The notes: generated by a model from the sequence alone, not told the origin. A stretch of 64,000 nt of DNA from Pseudomonas abietaniphila (GCF_900100795.1 NZ_FNCO01000022.1:1-64000), one strand, 5' to 3'. Shown: positions 16,885 to 25,814, counted from the first letter of the stretch. Made by a program: numbers and translations.

Positions 16885-17142
16885 ATGAACATTTTCAAAC
16901 ATGCCGCCAGGGCTTGCCGATCAGTATCCCGCGCGCTTCTCGTTGCTCCCCGCGTCGTCCTGCACGCGAAACCCTTTGTGACCCCTGCCATTGAACGCGT
17001 CCTGGAAACCGTTGCCCGCGTGCTGTGCGTGGAGAGCCACGGCGTGATGGTGTGCGGCACCTCGGCGGCGTCGGTCGCGCACTTCACCAATCCGCACTTC
17101 TCGCATCAAAGCACCGTTCTCAATAAACCAGCAGTCCTCTGA
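16885..17142 (+). CDS. Hypothetical small protein (85 aa) ahead of the inositol importer
   Basis: The function is not recognised. The frame has GC-rich third positions over its middle, as expected for a real gene in this genome, but the ribosome-binding site before ATG 16885 is weak. The protein is basic, with four Cys-containing or hydrophobic stretches (VARVLCVESHGVMVCGTSAAS) and no clear signal peptide. It lies 59 bp before the binding-protein gene inside the likely leader of the transporter transcript, so it may equally be non-coding leader. Confidence 0.4.
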   Translation: MNIFKHAARACRSVSRALLVAPRVVLHAKPFVTPAIERVLETVARVLCVESHGVMVCGTSAASVAHFTNPHFSHQSTVLNKPAVL

Positions 17143-17201
17143 ACACCCAGCAGTCGTTAGCCAATTCACTACAACAACAAGAATTTGGAGAAAGACCGTT
17201 C

Positions 17202-18131
17202 ATGATTACCAAAGCCCGTTTTACCTCTCTTGCACTGGCCCTGATGCTCAGCAGCGGTGCCGTCATGGCCGCCGACCTGAAGATTGGTGTCGCCATGTCG
17301 CAGTTCGACGACACGTACCTGACCTACATGCGCGAAGACATGGGCAAGAAAGCCAAGGAAATGGGCGGTGTCGACCTGCAGTTCGTCGACGGTCGCAACG
17401 ACGTGAACAAGCAGCTTGACCAGGTGCAGGAGCTGATCGGCAAGAAGGTCGATGCGCTGATCGTCAACCCGGTGGATACCGCCGCCACCGGGCGCATCAC
17501 CAAAGCCGCTACTGAAGCCAAGATCCCGCTGGTTTACGTCAACCGTCGTCCAGATGATCCCAAGTTGCCCGCAGGCGTCGCCTCCGTGACCTCTGACGAC
17601 AAAGAGGCGGGTCGGATGCAGATGCAATACATCGCCGACAAACTCAACGGCAAAGGCAACGTGGTGATCCTGCTGGGCGAGTTGTCGAACAACTCCACCC
17701 GCGATCGCACCGAAGGCGTCAAAGAAGTCCTGAAAGAATACCCTGGCATCAAGATTACTGAAGAACAGGAAGGCGCTTGGGGACGCCAGAAAGGCATGGA
17801 CATCACCAACAACTGGCTGACCCAGGGTCGTGATTTCCGTGCGGTGCTTTCCAACAACGATGAAATGGCCATTGGCGCGTCGATGGCCCTGAACCAGGCG
17901 GGGAAAAAGCAGGGCGATGTACTCGTGGCCGGTGTCGACGGCACGCCTGACGGTCTGGCGGCGGTCAAGAAAGGTCAATTGACCATCTCGGTGTTCCAGG
18001 ACGCCAAAGGCCAGGGCGAAGGCTCCATCGACGCGGCCGTGAAGCTGGCGAAGAAGGAGGCCTTGCCGCAACAGGCCATCGTGATTCCGTTCAAGCTGAT
18101 CACGCCGGAAAACGTCAGCACCTTCAAATAA
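17202..18131 (+). CDS. Sugar (inositol) ABC transporter, periplasmic binding protein
   Basis: 309 residues of the CUT2 / ribose-binding-type periplasmic family. An N-terminal signal peptide (basic MITKAR, hydrophobic core, cleavage after AVMA at about residue 23) precedes two binding lobes: KIGVAMSQFDDTYLTYM, ALIVNPVDTAATG, PLVYVNRRPDD and VLVAGVDGTPDGLAAV. It resembles IbpA-type myo-inositol binding proteins, and its place next to iol genes makes inositol the likely ligand. GGAG precedes the ATG at about 10 bases. ATPase and permease genes follow on the same strand. Confidence 0.92.
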   Translation: MITKARFTSLALALMLSSGAVMAADLKIGVAMSQFDDTYLTYMREDMGKKAKEMGGVDLQFVDGRNDVNKQLDQVQELIGKKVDALIVNPVDTAATGRITKAATEAKIPLVYVNRRPDDPKLPAGVASVTSDDKEAGRMQMQYIADKLNGKGNVVILLGELSNNSTRDRTEGVKEVLKEYPGIKITEEQEGAWGRQKGMDITNNWLTQGRDFRAVLSNNDEMAIGASMALNQAGKKQGDVLVAGVDGTPDGLAAVKKGQLTISVFQDAKGQGEGSIDAAVKLAKKEALPQQAIVIPFKLITPENVSTFK

Positions 18132-18215
18132 CGTTCACAACACAACAACTGACAGGACGCAGAGGTCGGCAGTGCCGCACCTCTGTCACCGATGTCACTT
18201 GAGGAGCCTGTGACC

Positions 18216-19784
18216 ATGTTCGCTTCCGCTACTGCTTCGACCGCGGCCCCGACCGATGCAACGAGCGATGTCGCTGCAACCACCGCCGAGCATCCCTACC
18301 TGCTGGAAATCACCAACATCAGCAAGGGGTTTCCTGGCGTGGTGGCGCTGGACAACGTCGAACTGCGCGTGCGTCCGGGCAGTGTGCTGGCCTTGATGGG
18401 GGAAAACGGCGCGGGCAAGTCCACCCTGATGAAAATCATCGCCGGCATTTACCAGCCCGACACCGGTGAGATCCTGCTGCGGGGCAAGCCGGTGGTGTTT
18501 GAAACGCCGCTGGCAGCGCTGCAATCGGGCATCGCGATGATTCACCAGGAACTCAACCTGATGCCGCACATGAGCATCGCCGAGAACATCTGGATCGGCC
18601 GCGAGCAGCTCAACGGCCTGCACATGGTCGATCATCGCGCCATGCACCGCTGCACCGCCGAATTATTGGGGCGCTTGCGCATCAATCTTGATCCCGAGGA
18701 GCAGGTGGGCAACCTGAGCATCGCCGAGCGGCAGATGGTCGAGATTGCCAAGGCCGTGTCCTACGACTCTGATGTGTTGATCATGGACGAGCCCACTTCG
18801 GCCATCACCGAAACGGAAGTGGCGCACCTGTTTTCGATCATTGCCGACCTGCGTGCCCAGGGTAAGGGCATCATCTACATCACCCACAAAATGAACGAAG
18901 TATTCGCCATTGCCGACGAAGTCGCGGTGTTTCGCGACGGCGCTTACGTCGGCTTGCAACGCGCCGACAGCATGGACGGCGACAGCCTGATCTCCATGAT
19001 GGTGGGCCGGGAATTGACGCAGTTGTTCCCTGAGCGGGACCAGCCCATCGGCAAGCTCATGCTGTCGGTGCGCGATTTGTCGCTTGAGGGCGTCTTCGAA
19101 GGTGTGTCGTTCGATCTGCATGCGGGCGAAGTCTTGGGTATCGCCGGGTTGATGGGGTCAGGGCGCACCAACGTGGCGGAAACCATTTTTGGCATCACAC
19201 CCTGCACCCGTGGAGAAATCCACCTGGACGGTGCGCCCATCAAAGTCACCGATCCTCATTTCGCCATCGAGAAAGGCTTTGCGCTGCTCACCGAGGACCG
19301 CAAGCTCACTGGCCTGTTTCCCTGCCTGTCGGTACTGGAAAACATGGAGATGGCGGTCCTGCCACATTTCGTTGGCAACGGTTTTGTGCACCAGAAAGCC
19401 TTGCGAGCCCTGTGCGAAGACATGTGCAAGAAGCTGCGGGTGAAGACGCCGTCGCTGGAGCAGTGCATCGATACCCTGTCCGGTGGTAATCAACAGAAAG
19501 CCTTGCTCGCGCGCTGGCTGATGACCAATCCACGAGTGCTGATTCTCGACGAGCCCACGCGCGGTATCGACGTGGGCGCCAAGGCCGAAATCTATCGCCT
19601 GATCTCGCTGCTCGCCAGTGAAGGCATGGCTGTGATCATGATTTCCTCCGAGCTGCCGGAAGTCCTGGGCATGAGCGATCGGGTGATGGTCATGCACGAA
19701 GGCGAAATGATGGGCACCCTCGACCGCGCCGACGCGACTCAGGAGCGGGTCATGCATCTGGCGTCGGGCAATTCGATCCATTGA
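18216..19784 (+). CDS. Sugar (inositol) ABC transporter, duplicated ATP-binding protein
   Basis: 522 residues containing two fused nucleotide-binding domains, as in RbsA/XylG/MglA. The first has Walker A GENGAGKST near residue 68, signature LSIAERQMVEIAK and Walker B VLIMDEPTSAI. The second has a degenerate Walker A (GLMGSGRTN), signature LSGGNQQKALLARW and Walker B VLILDEPTRGID, as typical for this class. ATG 18216 is chosen since GAGGAG lies 9 bases upstream; another ATG at 18192 precedes that site. It energises uptake through the permease encoded next. Confidence 0.93.
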   Translation: MFASATASTAAPTDATSDVAATTAEHPYLLEITNISKGFPGVVALDNVELRVRPGSVLALMGENGAGKSTLMKIIAGIYQPDTGEILLRGKPVVFETPLAALQSGIAMIHQELNLMPHMSIAENIWIGREQLNGLHMVDHRAMHRCTAELLGRLRINLDPEEQVGNLSIAERQMVEIAKAVSYDSDVLIMDEPTSAITETEVAHLFSIIADLRAQGKGIIYITHKMNEVFAIADEVAVFRDGAYVGLQRADSMDGDSLISMMVGRELTQLFPERDQPIGKLMLSVRDLSLEGVFEGVSFDLHAGEVLGIAGLMGSGRTNVAETIFGITPCTRGEIHLDGAPIKVTDPHFAIEKGFALLTEDRKLTGLFPCLSVLENMEMAVLPHFVGNGFVHQKALRALCEDMCKKLRVKTPSLEQCIDTLSGGNQQKALLARWLMTNPRVLILDEPTRGIDVGAKAEIYRLISLLASEGMAVIMISSELPEVLGMSDRVMVMHEGEMMGTLDRADATQERVMHLASGNSIH

Positions 19785-19837
19785 CGGCCCGTTTGCCAAC
19801 GACCCGTTGCGGGTCTGAACAAGAATAAGAGGCACGT

Positions 19838-20866
19838 ATGAAGATGAACGCGATACTGGAAAACAAACCTGCTCTGGCACCAACCAAGCACAAGCGCCGC
19901 CTGCCCACTGAATTGAGCATCTTTCTGGTGCTGATCGGCATCGCCCTGATCTTCGAAGTGTTCGGCTGGGTCGTGCGCGATCAGAGCTTCCTGATGAATT
20001 CCCAGCGGCTGGTGCTGATGATTCTACAGGTGTCGATCATCGGCATGATCGCGATCGGGGTGACTCAGGTGATCATCACCACCGGGATCGACCTGTCCTC
20101 GGGCTCGGTGCTGGCGCTGACGGCCATGATCGCGGCCAGCCTCGCTCAGTCCTCGGACTACACCCGAGCGGTCTTTCCTTCACTGACGGATTTGCCGGTG
20201 TGGATACCTGTTGTGGCCGGACTCGGGGTCGGTCTGCTGGCGGGTGCGATCAATGGCAGCATCATTGCCATCACCGGAATCCCGCCCTTCATCGCCACGC
20301 TGGGCATGATGGTGTCGGCCCGCGGCCTGGCGCGTTTCTACACCGGCGGTCAGCCTGTGAGCATGCTCAACGACTCCTACACCGCCATTGGTCAGGGCGC
20401 GATGCCGGTGATCATCTTCCTGGTGGTCGCGGTGATCTTCCATATCGCCCTGCGCTACACCAAATACGGCAAGTACACCTACGCCATCGGCGGCAACATG
20501 CAAGCGGCGCGGACTTCCGGCATCAACGTCAAGCGCCATCTGGTGATCGTCTACAGCATCGCGGGGCTGCTGGCGGGACTGGCGGGTGTCGTGGCGTCGG
20601 CGCGTGCCGCGACCGGTCAGGCGGGGATGGGCGTTTCCTATGAGCTGGACGCCATCGCCGCAGCGGTGATCGGCGGCACGAGCCTGTCGGGCGGCGTCGG
20701 CCGGATCACCGGCACCGTCATCGGCGCGCTGATTCTTGGGGTCATGGCCAGCGGATTTACCTTTGTGGGCGTCGATGCCTATGTACAAGACATCATCAAA
20801 GGGTTGATCATCGTCGTCGCGGTGGTCATCGACCAATACCGCAACAAACGCAAGCTCAAGCGCTGA
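19838..20866 (+). CDS. Sugar (inositol) ABC transporter permease
   Basis: 342 residues of the RbsC-like BPD_transp_2 family, inner membrane, with about eight to ten hydrophobic segments. Recognisable parts are IIGMIAIGVTQVIITTGIDLSSGSV, FIATLGMMVSARGLA, YAIGGNMQAARTSGINV (the EAA-like cytoplasmic loop) and GGTSLSGGVGRITGTVIGALI. It is 53 bp after the ATPase gene. A strong terminator at 20884 ends the operon. No canonical iolG follows, unlike many Pseudomonas inositol loci. Confidence 0.92.
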   Translation: MKMNAILENKPALAPTKHKRRLPTELSIFLVLIGIALIFEVFGWVVRDQSFLMNSQRLVLMILQVSIIGMIAIGVTQVIITTGIDLSSGSVLALTAMIAASLAQSSDYTRAVFPSLTDLPVWIPVVAGLGVGLLAGAINGSIIAITGIPPFIATLGMMVSARGLARFYTGGQPVSMLNDSYTAIGQGAMPVIIFLVVAVIFHIALRYTKYGKYTYAIGGNMQAARTSGINVKRHLVIVYSIAGLLAGLAGVVASARAATGQAGMGVSYELDAIAAAVIGGTSLSGGVGRITGTVIGALILGVMASGFTFVGVDAYVQDIIKGLIIVVAVVIDQYRNKRKLKR

Positions 20867-20883
20867 GTGGTTGAGAAACGTTG

Positions 20884-20915
20884 AAAAAGGGCCTGGTTCA
20901 GGCCCTTTTTGTTTT
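20884..20915 (+). terminator. Rho-independent terminator of the inositol transporter operon
   Basis: aaaaagggcctg and caggcccttttt form a 12-bp stem with a 3-base loop, followed by gttttt. It lies 18 bp after the permease stop. Confidence 0.9.
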
Positions 20916-21207
20916 TAGCGAGTTTGAACGCGGACGCGCGTGACGGGTCAGACACCGTCGGCACTGTACCTGGGACGATCGGCGTGAGGGCTCGCACAAA
21001 CCCGGTTTCGCCCAGCACTGGCGGGGATTTGAGGGCTTGTTGAGCGAATCTTGTTCAATTATGTTGCCGAGTACGAAACCCGGCCTTAGACTGCCGCCCC
21101 TCGTAAATTGAGTGCCCGATGGCGCTTGGAGACTACGGCGCTTTTCAAACACGGGCCAAGGCGCTCCCTTGATTCGCCTTAATGCACGTTTTTTTATAGA
21201 GAAATCA
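20916..21207. other. Intergenic leader of the DksA2-like gene
   Basis: No gene is seen. The run tttttttata just before the dksA-like start is AT-rich. I looked for a Zur-type palindrome, since DksA2 is zinc-starvation-induced in P. aeruginosa, and found no convincing one. Confidence 0.4.
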
Positions 21208-21612
21208 ATGACCAAGGAAAAGTTGCTGGCGATGCCGGCCGATGACTACATGAACGCGGAGCAACACGCTTTCTTCGTCAAGCTGTTGCAAGACATGAAA
21301 GTGGAAATCCACGAGCGCATCGAGCAGAGCCGTATCGCTATCGAAAGCCTGGACACCCCGGCTGATCCTGCTGACGCTGCTTCCGTCGAAGAAGAGCGTC
21401 ACTGGCTGGTCAACGTGATCGACCGCGATCAGCGCATGCTTCCGCAGCTGGAAATGGCCCTGACCCGTATCGCCGAAGACACCTTTGGCTGGTGCGATGA
21501 CAGTGGTGAGCCTATCGGCCTGAAGCGTTTGCTGATCAGCCCGACCACCAAGTACTGCATCGAAGCCCAGGAACGCCACGAACAGATCGACCGCCACCAG
21601 CGTCAGGCCTGA
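21208..21612 (+). CDS. dksA2: DksA2-like RNA polymerase-binding regulator lacking the full zinc finger
   Basis: 134 residues of the TraR/DksA family, which bind the RNA polymerase secondary channel and potentiate ppGpp. The coiled-coil tip keeps the acidic DxxDxA motif (D53, D56, A58). The C4 zinc finger is reduced: C96 and C117 remain, but the other two ligands are S99 and A120. This matches the zinc-independent P. aeruginosa DksA2 pattern, which backs up DksA when zinc is scarce. ATG 21208 starts at the family position. A terminator follows at 21632. A canonical four-Cys DksA is expected elsewhere in the genome. Confidence 0.87.
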   Translation: MTKEKLLAMPADDYMNAEQHAFFVKLLQDMKVEIHERIEQSRIAIESLDTPADPADAASVEEERHWLVNVIDRDQRMLPQLEMALTRIAEDTFGWCDDSGEPIGLKRLLISPTTKYCIEAQERHEQIDRHQRQA

Positions 21613-21631
21613 TCCAGCCGACGTGAAGGCC

Positions 21632-21670
21632 AAGGCCCGACTGCCTGTATGCAGGCAGTCGGGCTTTTTG
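21632..21670 (+). terminator. Rho-independent terminator after the DksA2-like gene
   Basis: gcccgactgcctg pairs with caggcagtcgggc around tatg, followed by tttttg. A 13-bp GC-rich stem makes this a strong terminator. Confidence 0.92.
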
Positions 21671-21805
21671 TCGTCCGCAGTTTGCTGAGTTGCCCCAGAC
21701 TCACCTTCATTTGTAAATCCGACCGACTACCACCATCGGCTCATGGCGCATGGCCGCTATGTGGCGTTTAATGCTTGCAAAATAATAAGCAGGTGGGTCA
21801 CGGAT

Positions 21806-23443
21806 ATGGCTGCGAATGGACGTTACACAGGGACGCTTTCCCCACAACTGCAATCGGCCGTTGCACACCCCCCCGCACCGTCCTGGCGCTGGGTGGGGAT
21901 CTCGATGCAGAGCGTCGCGCTGTGCGGGCTGTTCGCGGCCATGGCGTGGGGCGATGTGTCGGTGTATGCCTGCCTGCCATTGGGTCTGTTGACGCTGTGG
22001 TTGCCGCGTCTGCTGACGCCGCGTGCGGTGGCCGCGCCGCGCGCCGTCGAGGAAGACGCCATCGGCAAGCTGACCCGCGACCTTTCCCGCAGCACCAGCC
22101 ACAATGCGCTGTCTGCGGCAGCGGTGGCGTTTTCGGTCAAGCAACTGGCGGGCAAGCTGCAGTCTCAGGTCGATGCGGCCGAGCAGATCGTCAGCAGCGC
22201 CGACGTGATGATCGCCACCGAACGCGCGACGTCCTCCCTCAGTCAGCAAGCCCTGAGCGCCGCCAGCGAGGCGCGGCAAAGCAGCGATGCGGGACTGACC
22301 GTCCTCAACGAATCCATCGCCCTGATGCATCAGCTCAGCGAACGCGCCGACAACAGCCGGCACTTGATCGAAGCCCTCAGCCAGCGCAGTGAGGACATCC
22401 AGCGGGTGACGGCCGTGATTCAGTCCATCGCCAGCCAGACCAACCTGCTGGCGCTCAACGCCGCTATTGAAGCCGCCCGGGCCGGTGAGCATGGTCGCGG
22501 CTTTGCCGTAGTCGCCGATGAGGTACGCGGGCTGGCGGGGCGTACCGCCACGGCCACCGGCGAAGTCGGGGACATGGTGGCCGACATTCAGCGACGCACC
22601 GCGCAGGTGGTTGAACAGATCCGCCAGTTGTCCGGCGACCTGAGCGGCGGTGTCGCGCACGTGGAAATGACCGGTCAGCAGCTCGCCAGCATTGCGCGAC
22701 TGGCGGCGGGTGTAGAGGGGCAGGTCAATGAGATTGCCTTGGGCGCGCAGACCAATCAGGCGCAACTGAGCAGCCTTTTCGTGGCCGTGGAACAGATGCG
22801 CAGCGACCTGGCCATCAGCGACGACCAGACGCGCCAACTCGCCAAGTCGGCGGTGCAGATGGAAGGGCAGGCGGAGACGATCAGTGAACGCCTGGCGGAG
22901 GTCGGGCTGGACGATTATCACCAGCGTGTTTATGACCTCGCGCGTGAAGGCGCCAGCCAGATTGCGCAACAGTTCGAACGGGACCTCGATCAGCGGCGGG
23001 TGAGCCTGGAAGACTTGTTCGACCGGTCTTATCAGGCCATTGCCAACACGTTCCCGACCAAATACCAGACCCGTTTCGACCGTTACACCGATCAAGTGTT
23101 GCCGGTCATTCAGGAGCCGTTGCTGTCGCGTCATGAGGGCCTTGTGTTTGCGATCGCCTGCACCCAGCAGGGGTATGTGCCGACCCACAATCAGGCGTTC
23201 AGCAAACCGTTGACAGGCGATGGCGCGGTCGACGCCGTGAGCAACAGGACCAAGCGCAAATTCGATGACCGGACGGGCATTCGCTGCGGCAGCCACCAGC
23301 AACCTGTGCTGCTGCAGACCTACACCCGGGACACCGGTGAGCTGATGCACGATCTGTCGGTGCCCATCATGGTGAAGGGCAGGCATTGGGGAGGTCTGCG
23401 CCTGGGGTACAAGCCGGAAAGTGGAACCAGCAAGATCGGTTGA
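21806..23443 (+). CDS. Methyl-accepting chemotaxis protein with C-terminal sensory extension
   Basis: 545 residues. Two hydrophobic stretches occur at about 30-65 (ISMQSVALCGLFAAMAW, VYACLPLGLLTLWLPRLL) with almost no periplasmic loop. No HAMP is evident. The signalling domain spans about 80-350, with the conserved tip QTNLLALNAAIEAARAGEHG. About 190 further residues follow (EGASQIAQQFERDLD to HWGGLRLGY), ending in a pattern (DLSVPIMVKGRHWGGLRLGY) like the last strands of a Cache domain, so the sensor may lie after the signalling domain in the cytoplasm. ATG 21806 has AGGTGG 9 bases upstream; an earlier in-frame ATG at 21743 lacks a good site. Confidence 0.85.
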   Translation: MAANGRYTGTLSPQLQSAVAHPPAPSWRWVGISMQSVALCGLFAAMAWGDVSVYACLPLGLLTLWLPRLLTPRAVAAPRAVEEDAIGKLTRDLSRSTSHNALSAAAVAFSVKQLAGKLQSQVDAAEQIVSSADVMIATERATSSLSQQALSAASEARQSSDAGLTVLNESIALMHQLSERADNSRHLIEALSQRSEDIQRVTAVIQSIASQTNLLALNAAIEAARAGEHGRGFAVVADEVRGLAGRTATATGEVGDMVADIQRRTAQVVEQIRQLSGDLSGGVAHVEMTGQQLASIARLAAGVEGQVNEIALGAQTNQAQLSSLFVAVEQMRSDLAISDDQTRQLAKSAVQMEGQAETISERLAEVGLDDYHQRVYDLAREGASQIAQQFERDLDQRRVSLEDLFDRSYQAIANTFPTKYQTRFDRYTDQVLPVIQEPLLSRHEGLVFAIACTQQGYVPTHNQAFSKPLTGDGAVDAVSNRTKRKFDDRTGIRCGSHQQPVLLQTYTRDTGELMHDLSVPIMVKGRHWGGLRLGYKPESGTSKIG

Positions 23444-23750
23444 GGGTGCGATAAGCGGGGGCTGACCGACAGCGGGGTCGGATGAGAGGGGTCATTAAAG
23501 AGCAGGCGGTTGTATCTAAGGGTTGTTTAAACGGGATTTGTTTGTTTAGTTTTGCAACGGGCGCTCGGAGATAATTGCCGGATAAGTGGGATAAATGAGG
23601 TTGACGGTTTTAATGGTCTGATAAACAAGTGGGACGTTTCTGAAGTTCAATTCTCCCCGTTGACGCTGTCAGGGGTGTGAGCATTCTGTGAGTGATAGGT
23701 CCGGTTACAAGAAGTCCGGATTAACGTCAACCTTCACAGGTGATTAACTT
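23444..23750. other. Intergenic region ahead of the DUF2235 gene
   Basis: About 307 bases with no gene. It is noticeably more AT-rich than its surroundings (ttgtttaaacgggatttgtt and following), so it probably contains the promoter of the lipase-like gene. gtccggttac and agtccggatta near 23700-23725 form a short imperfect direct repeat. Confidence 0.4.
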
Positions 23751-25217
23751 ATGACAGCACTACTTGCACAAACAGGTTCAGGCTCCGCGGCGAGCGCGTT
23801 GAGCGCTACCGTGCGCATCGGCGTGTTCTTTGACGGGACGGGCAACAACCGTGTCAATAGCCAGATCGGCGCCGATTGCCAGGCAATGGCTGAAATTTAT
23901 AACAATGCGCATATCAAGGAATGCGGTGGTCGACATTCCGATCCCTCCAGCAGTTACAGCAATGACCTCACTAACATTGCTCGACTGGCCGAGTTATATC
24001 GGCGTCAACCGAAAGCCATGAACGCCGGTGACGGATTGCGGGTGTATCACGCGGTGTATGTTGAAGGCGTGGGTACAACGTCTGGCGGGCGAGATTCCAG
24101 AGTGTCCGGCCAGGGATTTGGCCGAGGTAATACGGGCGTCGTTGCGAAAGTCTATCGAGGCGTCAAAAAGATTGGCGATGTACTCGATACCTTTGAAACT
24201 GACAATCCAGGGTGCGTGATTGCAGCACTCGAACTGGATCTGTTCGGCTTCAGCCGCGGTGCGGCATCTGCCCGCCATTTCGCCAATGAAGTGCTCAAAG
24301 GGCCGCGTGGTGCCCTTGTGTCGATCCTCAATCCTCGCAAGCTGCCGCTGGCTGCAGAATTCTCCTGGGACAGCGGCTGCATACGTCTGAAAGTGATCGG
24401 GCTGTTCGACACTGTGGCGGCAGTGGGTGGCATTTCCGACCTGGGTAACGTCCGCGATGGGGTCAACACCCGGGTCAATCTGTTTCTGCCTCCGGGGTGT
24501 GCGCAGCAGGTTCTGCACCTAGTGGCCGCCGACGAGCACCGACGCAATTTCTCCTTGAACAGCGTGGCGCCTGACTGGCCCCGGGAAATCGTCGTGCCGG
24601 GGAGTCATTCCGATGTTGGCGGCGGATATCACCCTCAGTCGGTAGAGAAGATTGCACTGACCCGACCGCGTCGCAGCCAGGTCAAGGCAGACACCCCATT
24701 CGATAGCACGGATGCCTGGCTGGAAACCCACGCCGAGATGGTTCGCGTGGATGCGCAGCGCTGGATCGACCCGCTGGACGACACGGCATCGATGGGGGTG
24801 GAGTGCATCGAGCGAATGATGCAGCGCGGGTCAGGGACGAAGAGCGTGGTGGCGACCGTGATGCTGGAGCGCCGGGTGTTCGGTCATCTGTCCAGAGTCT
24901 ACCTGCGCGTCATGCACGCGTTGGCGTGCGACGAAGGCGTGCCGTTTCAACCTGTTCCCGAGTCGCCGGACCTGAGCCTGCCACCGGAGTTGCGGGAGGT
25001 CGCGGTTAAGCTGATTACTCATGCGCGCGGGCAGGGAGGGTCATTGAGCGAAAGCGATCTTCAGATGCTGTACCGACGCTACATTCATTGCTCGGCGCAT
25101 TGGAACAGCACGCTGGGGCGACGTGGGACGCTGGTGGACAGCTTGTTTGTGCATGCCCCCGCCCGTGGCGGACGACTGCGGTTTCCGAATGAGAGTCAGT
25201 CGGGGTATCCGCATTAG
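23751..25217 (+). CDS. DUF2235 (Tle1-like) alpha/beta-hydrolase, putative type VI lipase effector
   Basis: 488 residues of DUF2235, the fold of the type VI secretion phospholipase effectors Tle1. Visible are the opening strand IGVFFDGTGNNR, the nucleophile elbow LFGFSRGAAS with Ser168 in GxSxG, LKVIGLFDTVAAVGG, and PGSHSDVGGGYHPQS, which holds the usual catalytic Asp. No signal peptide, PAAR or VgrG domain is present, and no hcp, vgrG or adaptor gene is nearby. It may be a cargo effector delivered in trans or an intracellular lipase. The only small downstream gene on its strand (25354) is a candidate but unproven immunity partner. Confidence 0.82.
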   Translation: MTALLAQTGSGSAASALSATVRIGVFFDGTGNNRVNSQIGADCQAMAEIYNNAHIKECGGRHSDPSSSYSNDLTNIARLAELYRRQPKAMNAGDGLRVYHAVYVEGVGTTSGGRDSRVSGQGFGRGNTGVVAKVYRGVKKIGDVLDTFETDNPGCVIAALELDLFGFSRGAASARHFANEVLKGPRGALVSILNPRKLPLAAEFSWDSGCIRLKVIGLFDTVAAVGGISDLGNVRDGVNTRVNLFLPPGCAQQVLHLVAADEHRRNFSLNSVAPDWPREIVVPGSHSDVGGGYHPQSVEKIALTRPRRSQVKADTPFDSTDAWLETHAEMVRVDAQRWIDPLDDTASMGVECIERMMQRGSGTKSVVATVMLERRVFGHLSRVYLRVMHALACDEGVPFQPVPESPDLSLPPELREVAVKLITHARGQGGSLSESDLQMLYRRYIHCSAHWNSTLGRRGTLVDSLFVHAPARGGRLRFPNESQSGYPH

Positions 25218-25353
25218 TCCGGCCCTGTGGTTGAGACGGGTATTTTGTTACCGATCATGCAAGAAACCTATTCCGCAGATAGCTTTTTCCCCAGCTGGTC
25301 GGTGATTAAGATGCAGCTATCAGACAATGCTCCTGAGATCCCCGGAGGATGCG

Positions 25354-25542
25354 ATGCAGAGCAAGATCGATGTCGCCGTGATGATTGGCCTGGGCGTACC
25401 CCAATCGTTTCGAGACAGGGGCCAGCGTGTTTGCTGGGTCGTGTTAATCAACGGCGAACAACGTGGAACGGCTTTTTCAAGCCGGGCCGAAGCCGAAGAA
25501 TGCCGCAGCGCGTGGATGCGGCAACTGACAATGGCGGCCTGA
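25354..25542 (+). CDS. Small hypothetical protein (62 aa)
   Basis: The function is not recognised. ATG 25354 has an excellent GGAGG site 5 bases upstream. The product is a compact soluble protein (QRVCWVVLINGEQRGTAFSSRAEAEECRSAW) of a beta-beta-alpha type, without a signal peptide. It lies 136 bp after the DUF2235 gene. Being cytosolic, it is not a typical Tle1 immunity protein, which is usually exported. A hairpin at 25530-25554 overlaps its stop. Confidence 0.65.
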   Translation: MQSKIDVAVMIGLGVPQSFRDRGQRVCWVVLINGEQRGTAFSSRAEAEECRSAWMRQLTMAA

Positions 25543-25554
25543 AGGGCCGCCATT
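25530..25554. terminator. Hairpin at the 3' end of the 62-aa gene
   Basis: aatggcggcc pairs perfectly with ggccgccatt around a 5-base loop, overlapping the stop codon. It lacks a long T-run but lies between convergent genes and could terminate both. Confidence 0.5.
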
Positions 25555-25571
25555 GCTTTCAGGGCCGTCGC

Positions 25572-25814
25572 TCAGTCGGCTTTAGTCGAATGGAGCAGTT
25601 CGTTGAGCTCGTCCACGACGGGCGCCCATTCGGCGTCTACGTGTAACTCCTCTTTCAGAAAGCGTGCCTGTTGCGGTGTCCAGAAGTCCGCGTCAATCAG
25701 CTTCACGTCATCGGGCAACGAATGGGCGCTGACAAACGCGTCAATGCTCGCCTGATCGGAGTCAAGGCCCAGCTGTTCGAACAGCGTCGCAAGTGTCGGT
25801 GGAGTAAGTTCCAT
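25572..25814 (-). CDS. DUF2789 family protein
   Basis: 80 residues matching the small DUF2789 family, function unknown. Typical elements are the N-terminal TLATLFEQLGLDSD, DVKLIDADFWTPQQARFLKEELHVDAEWAPVVDELNELL. Helical and acidic, cytosolic. Start 25814 is preceded by GGGAGA at suitable distance; a longer in-frame start would add a basic, low-complexity tail unlike the family. Confidence 0.82.
   Translation of the reverse strand: MELTPPTLATLFEQLGLDSDQASIDAFVSAHSLPDDVKLIDADFWTPQQARFLKEELHVDAEWAPVVDELNELLHSTKAD

Noticed and set aside
20916..21207. Zur box before the DksA2-like gene
   Set aside because: No palindrome resembling the Zur consensus could be found by eye.
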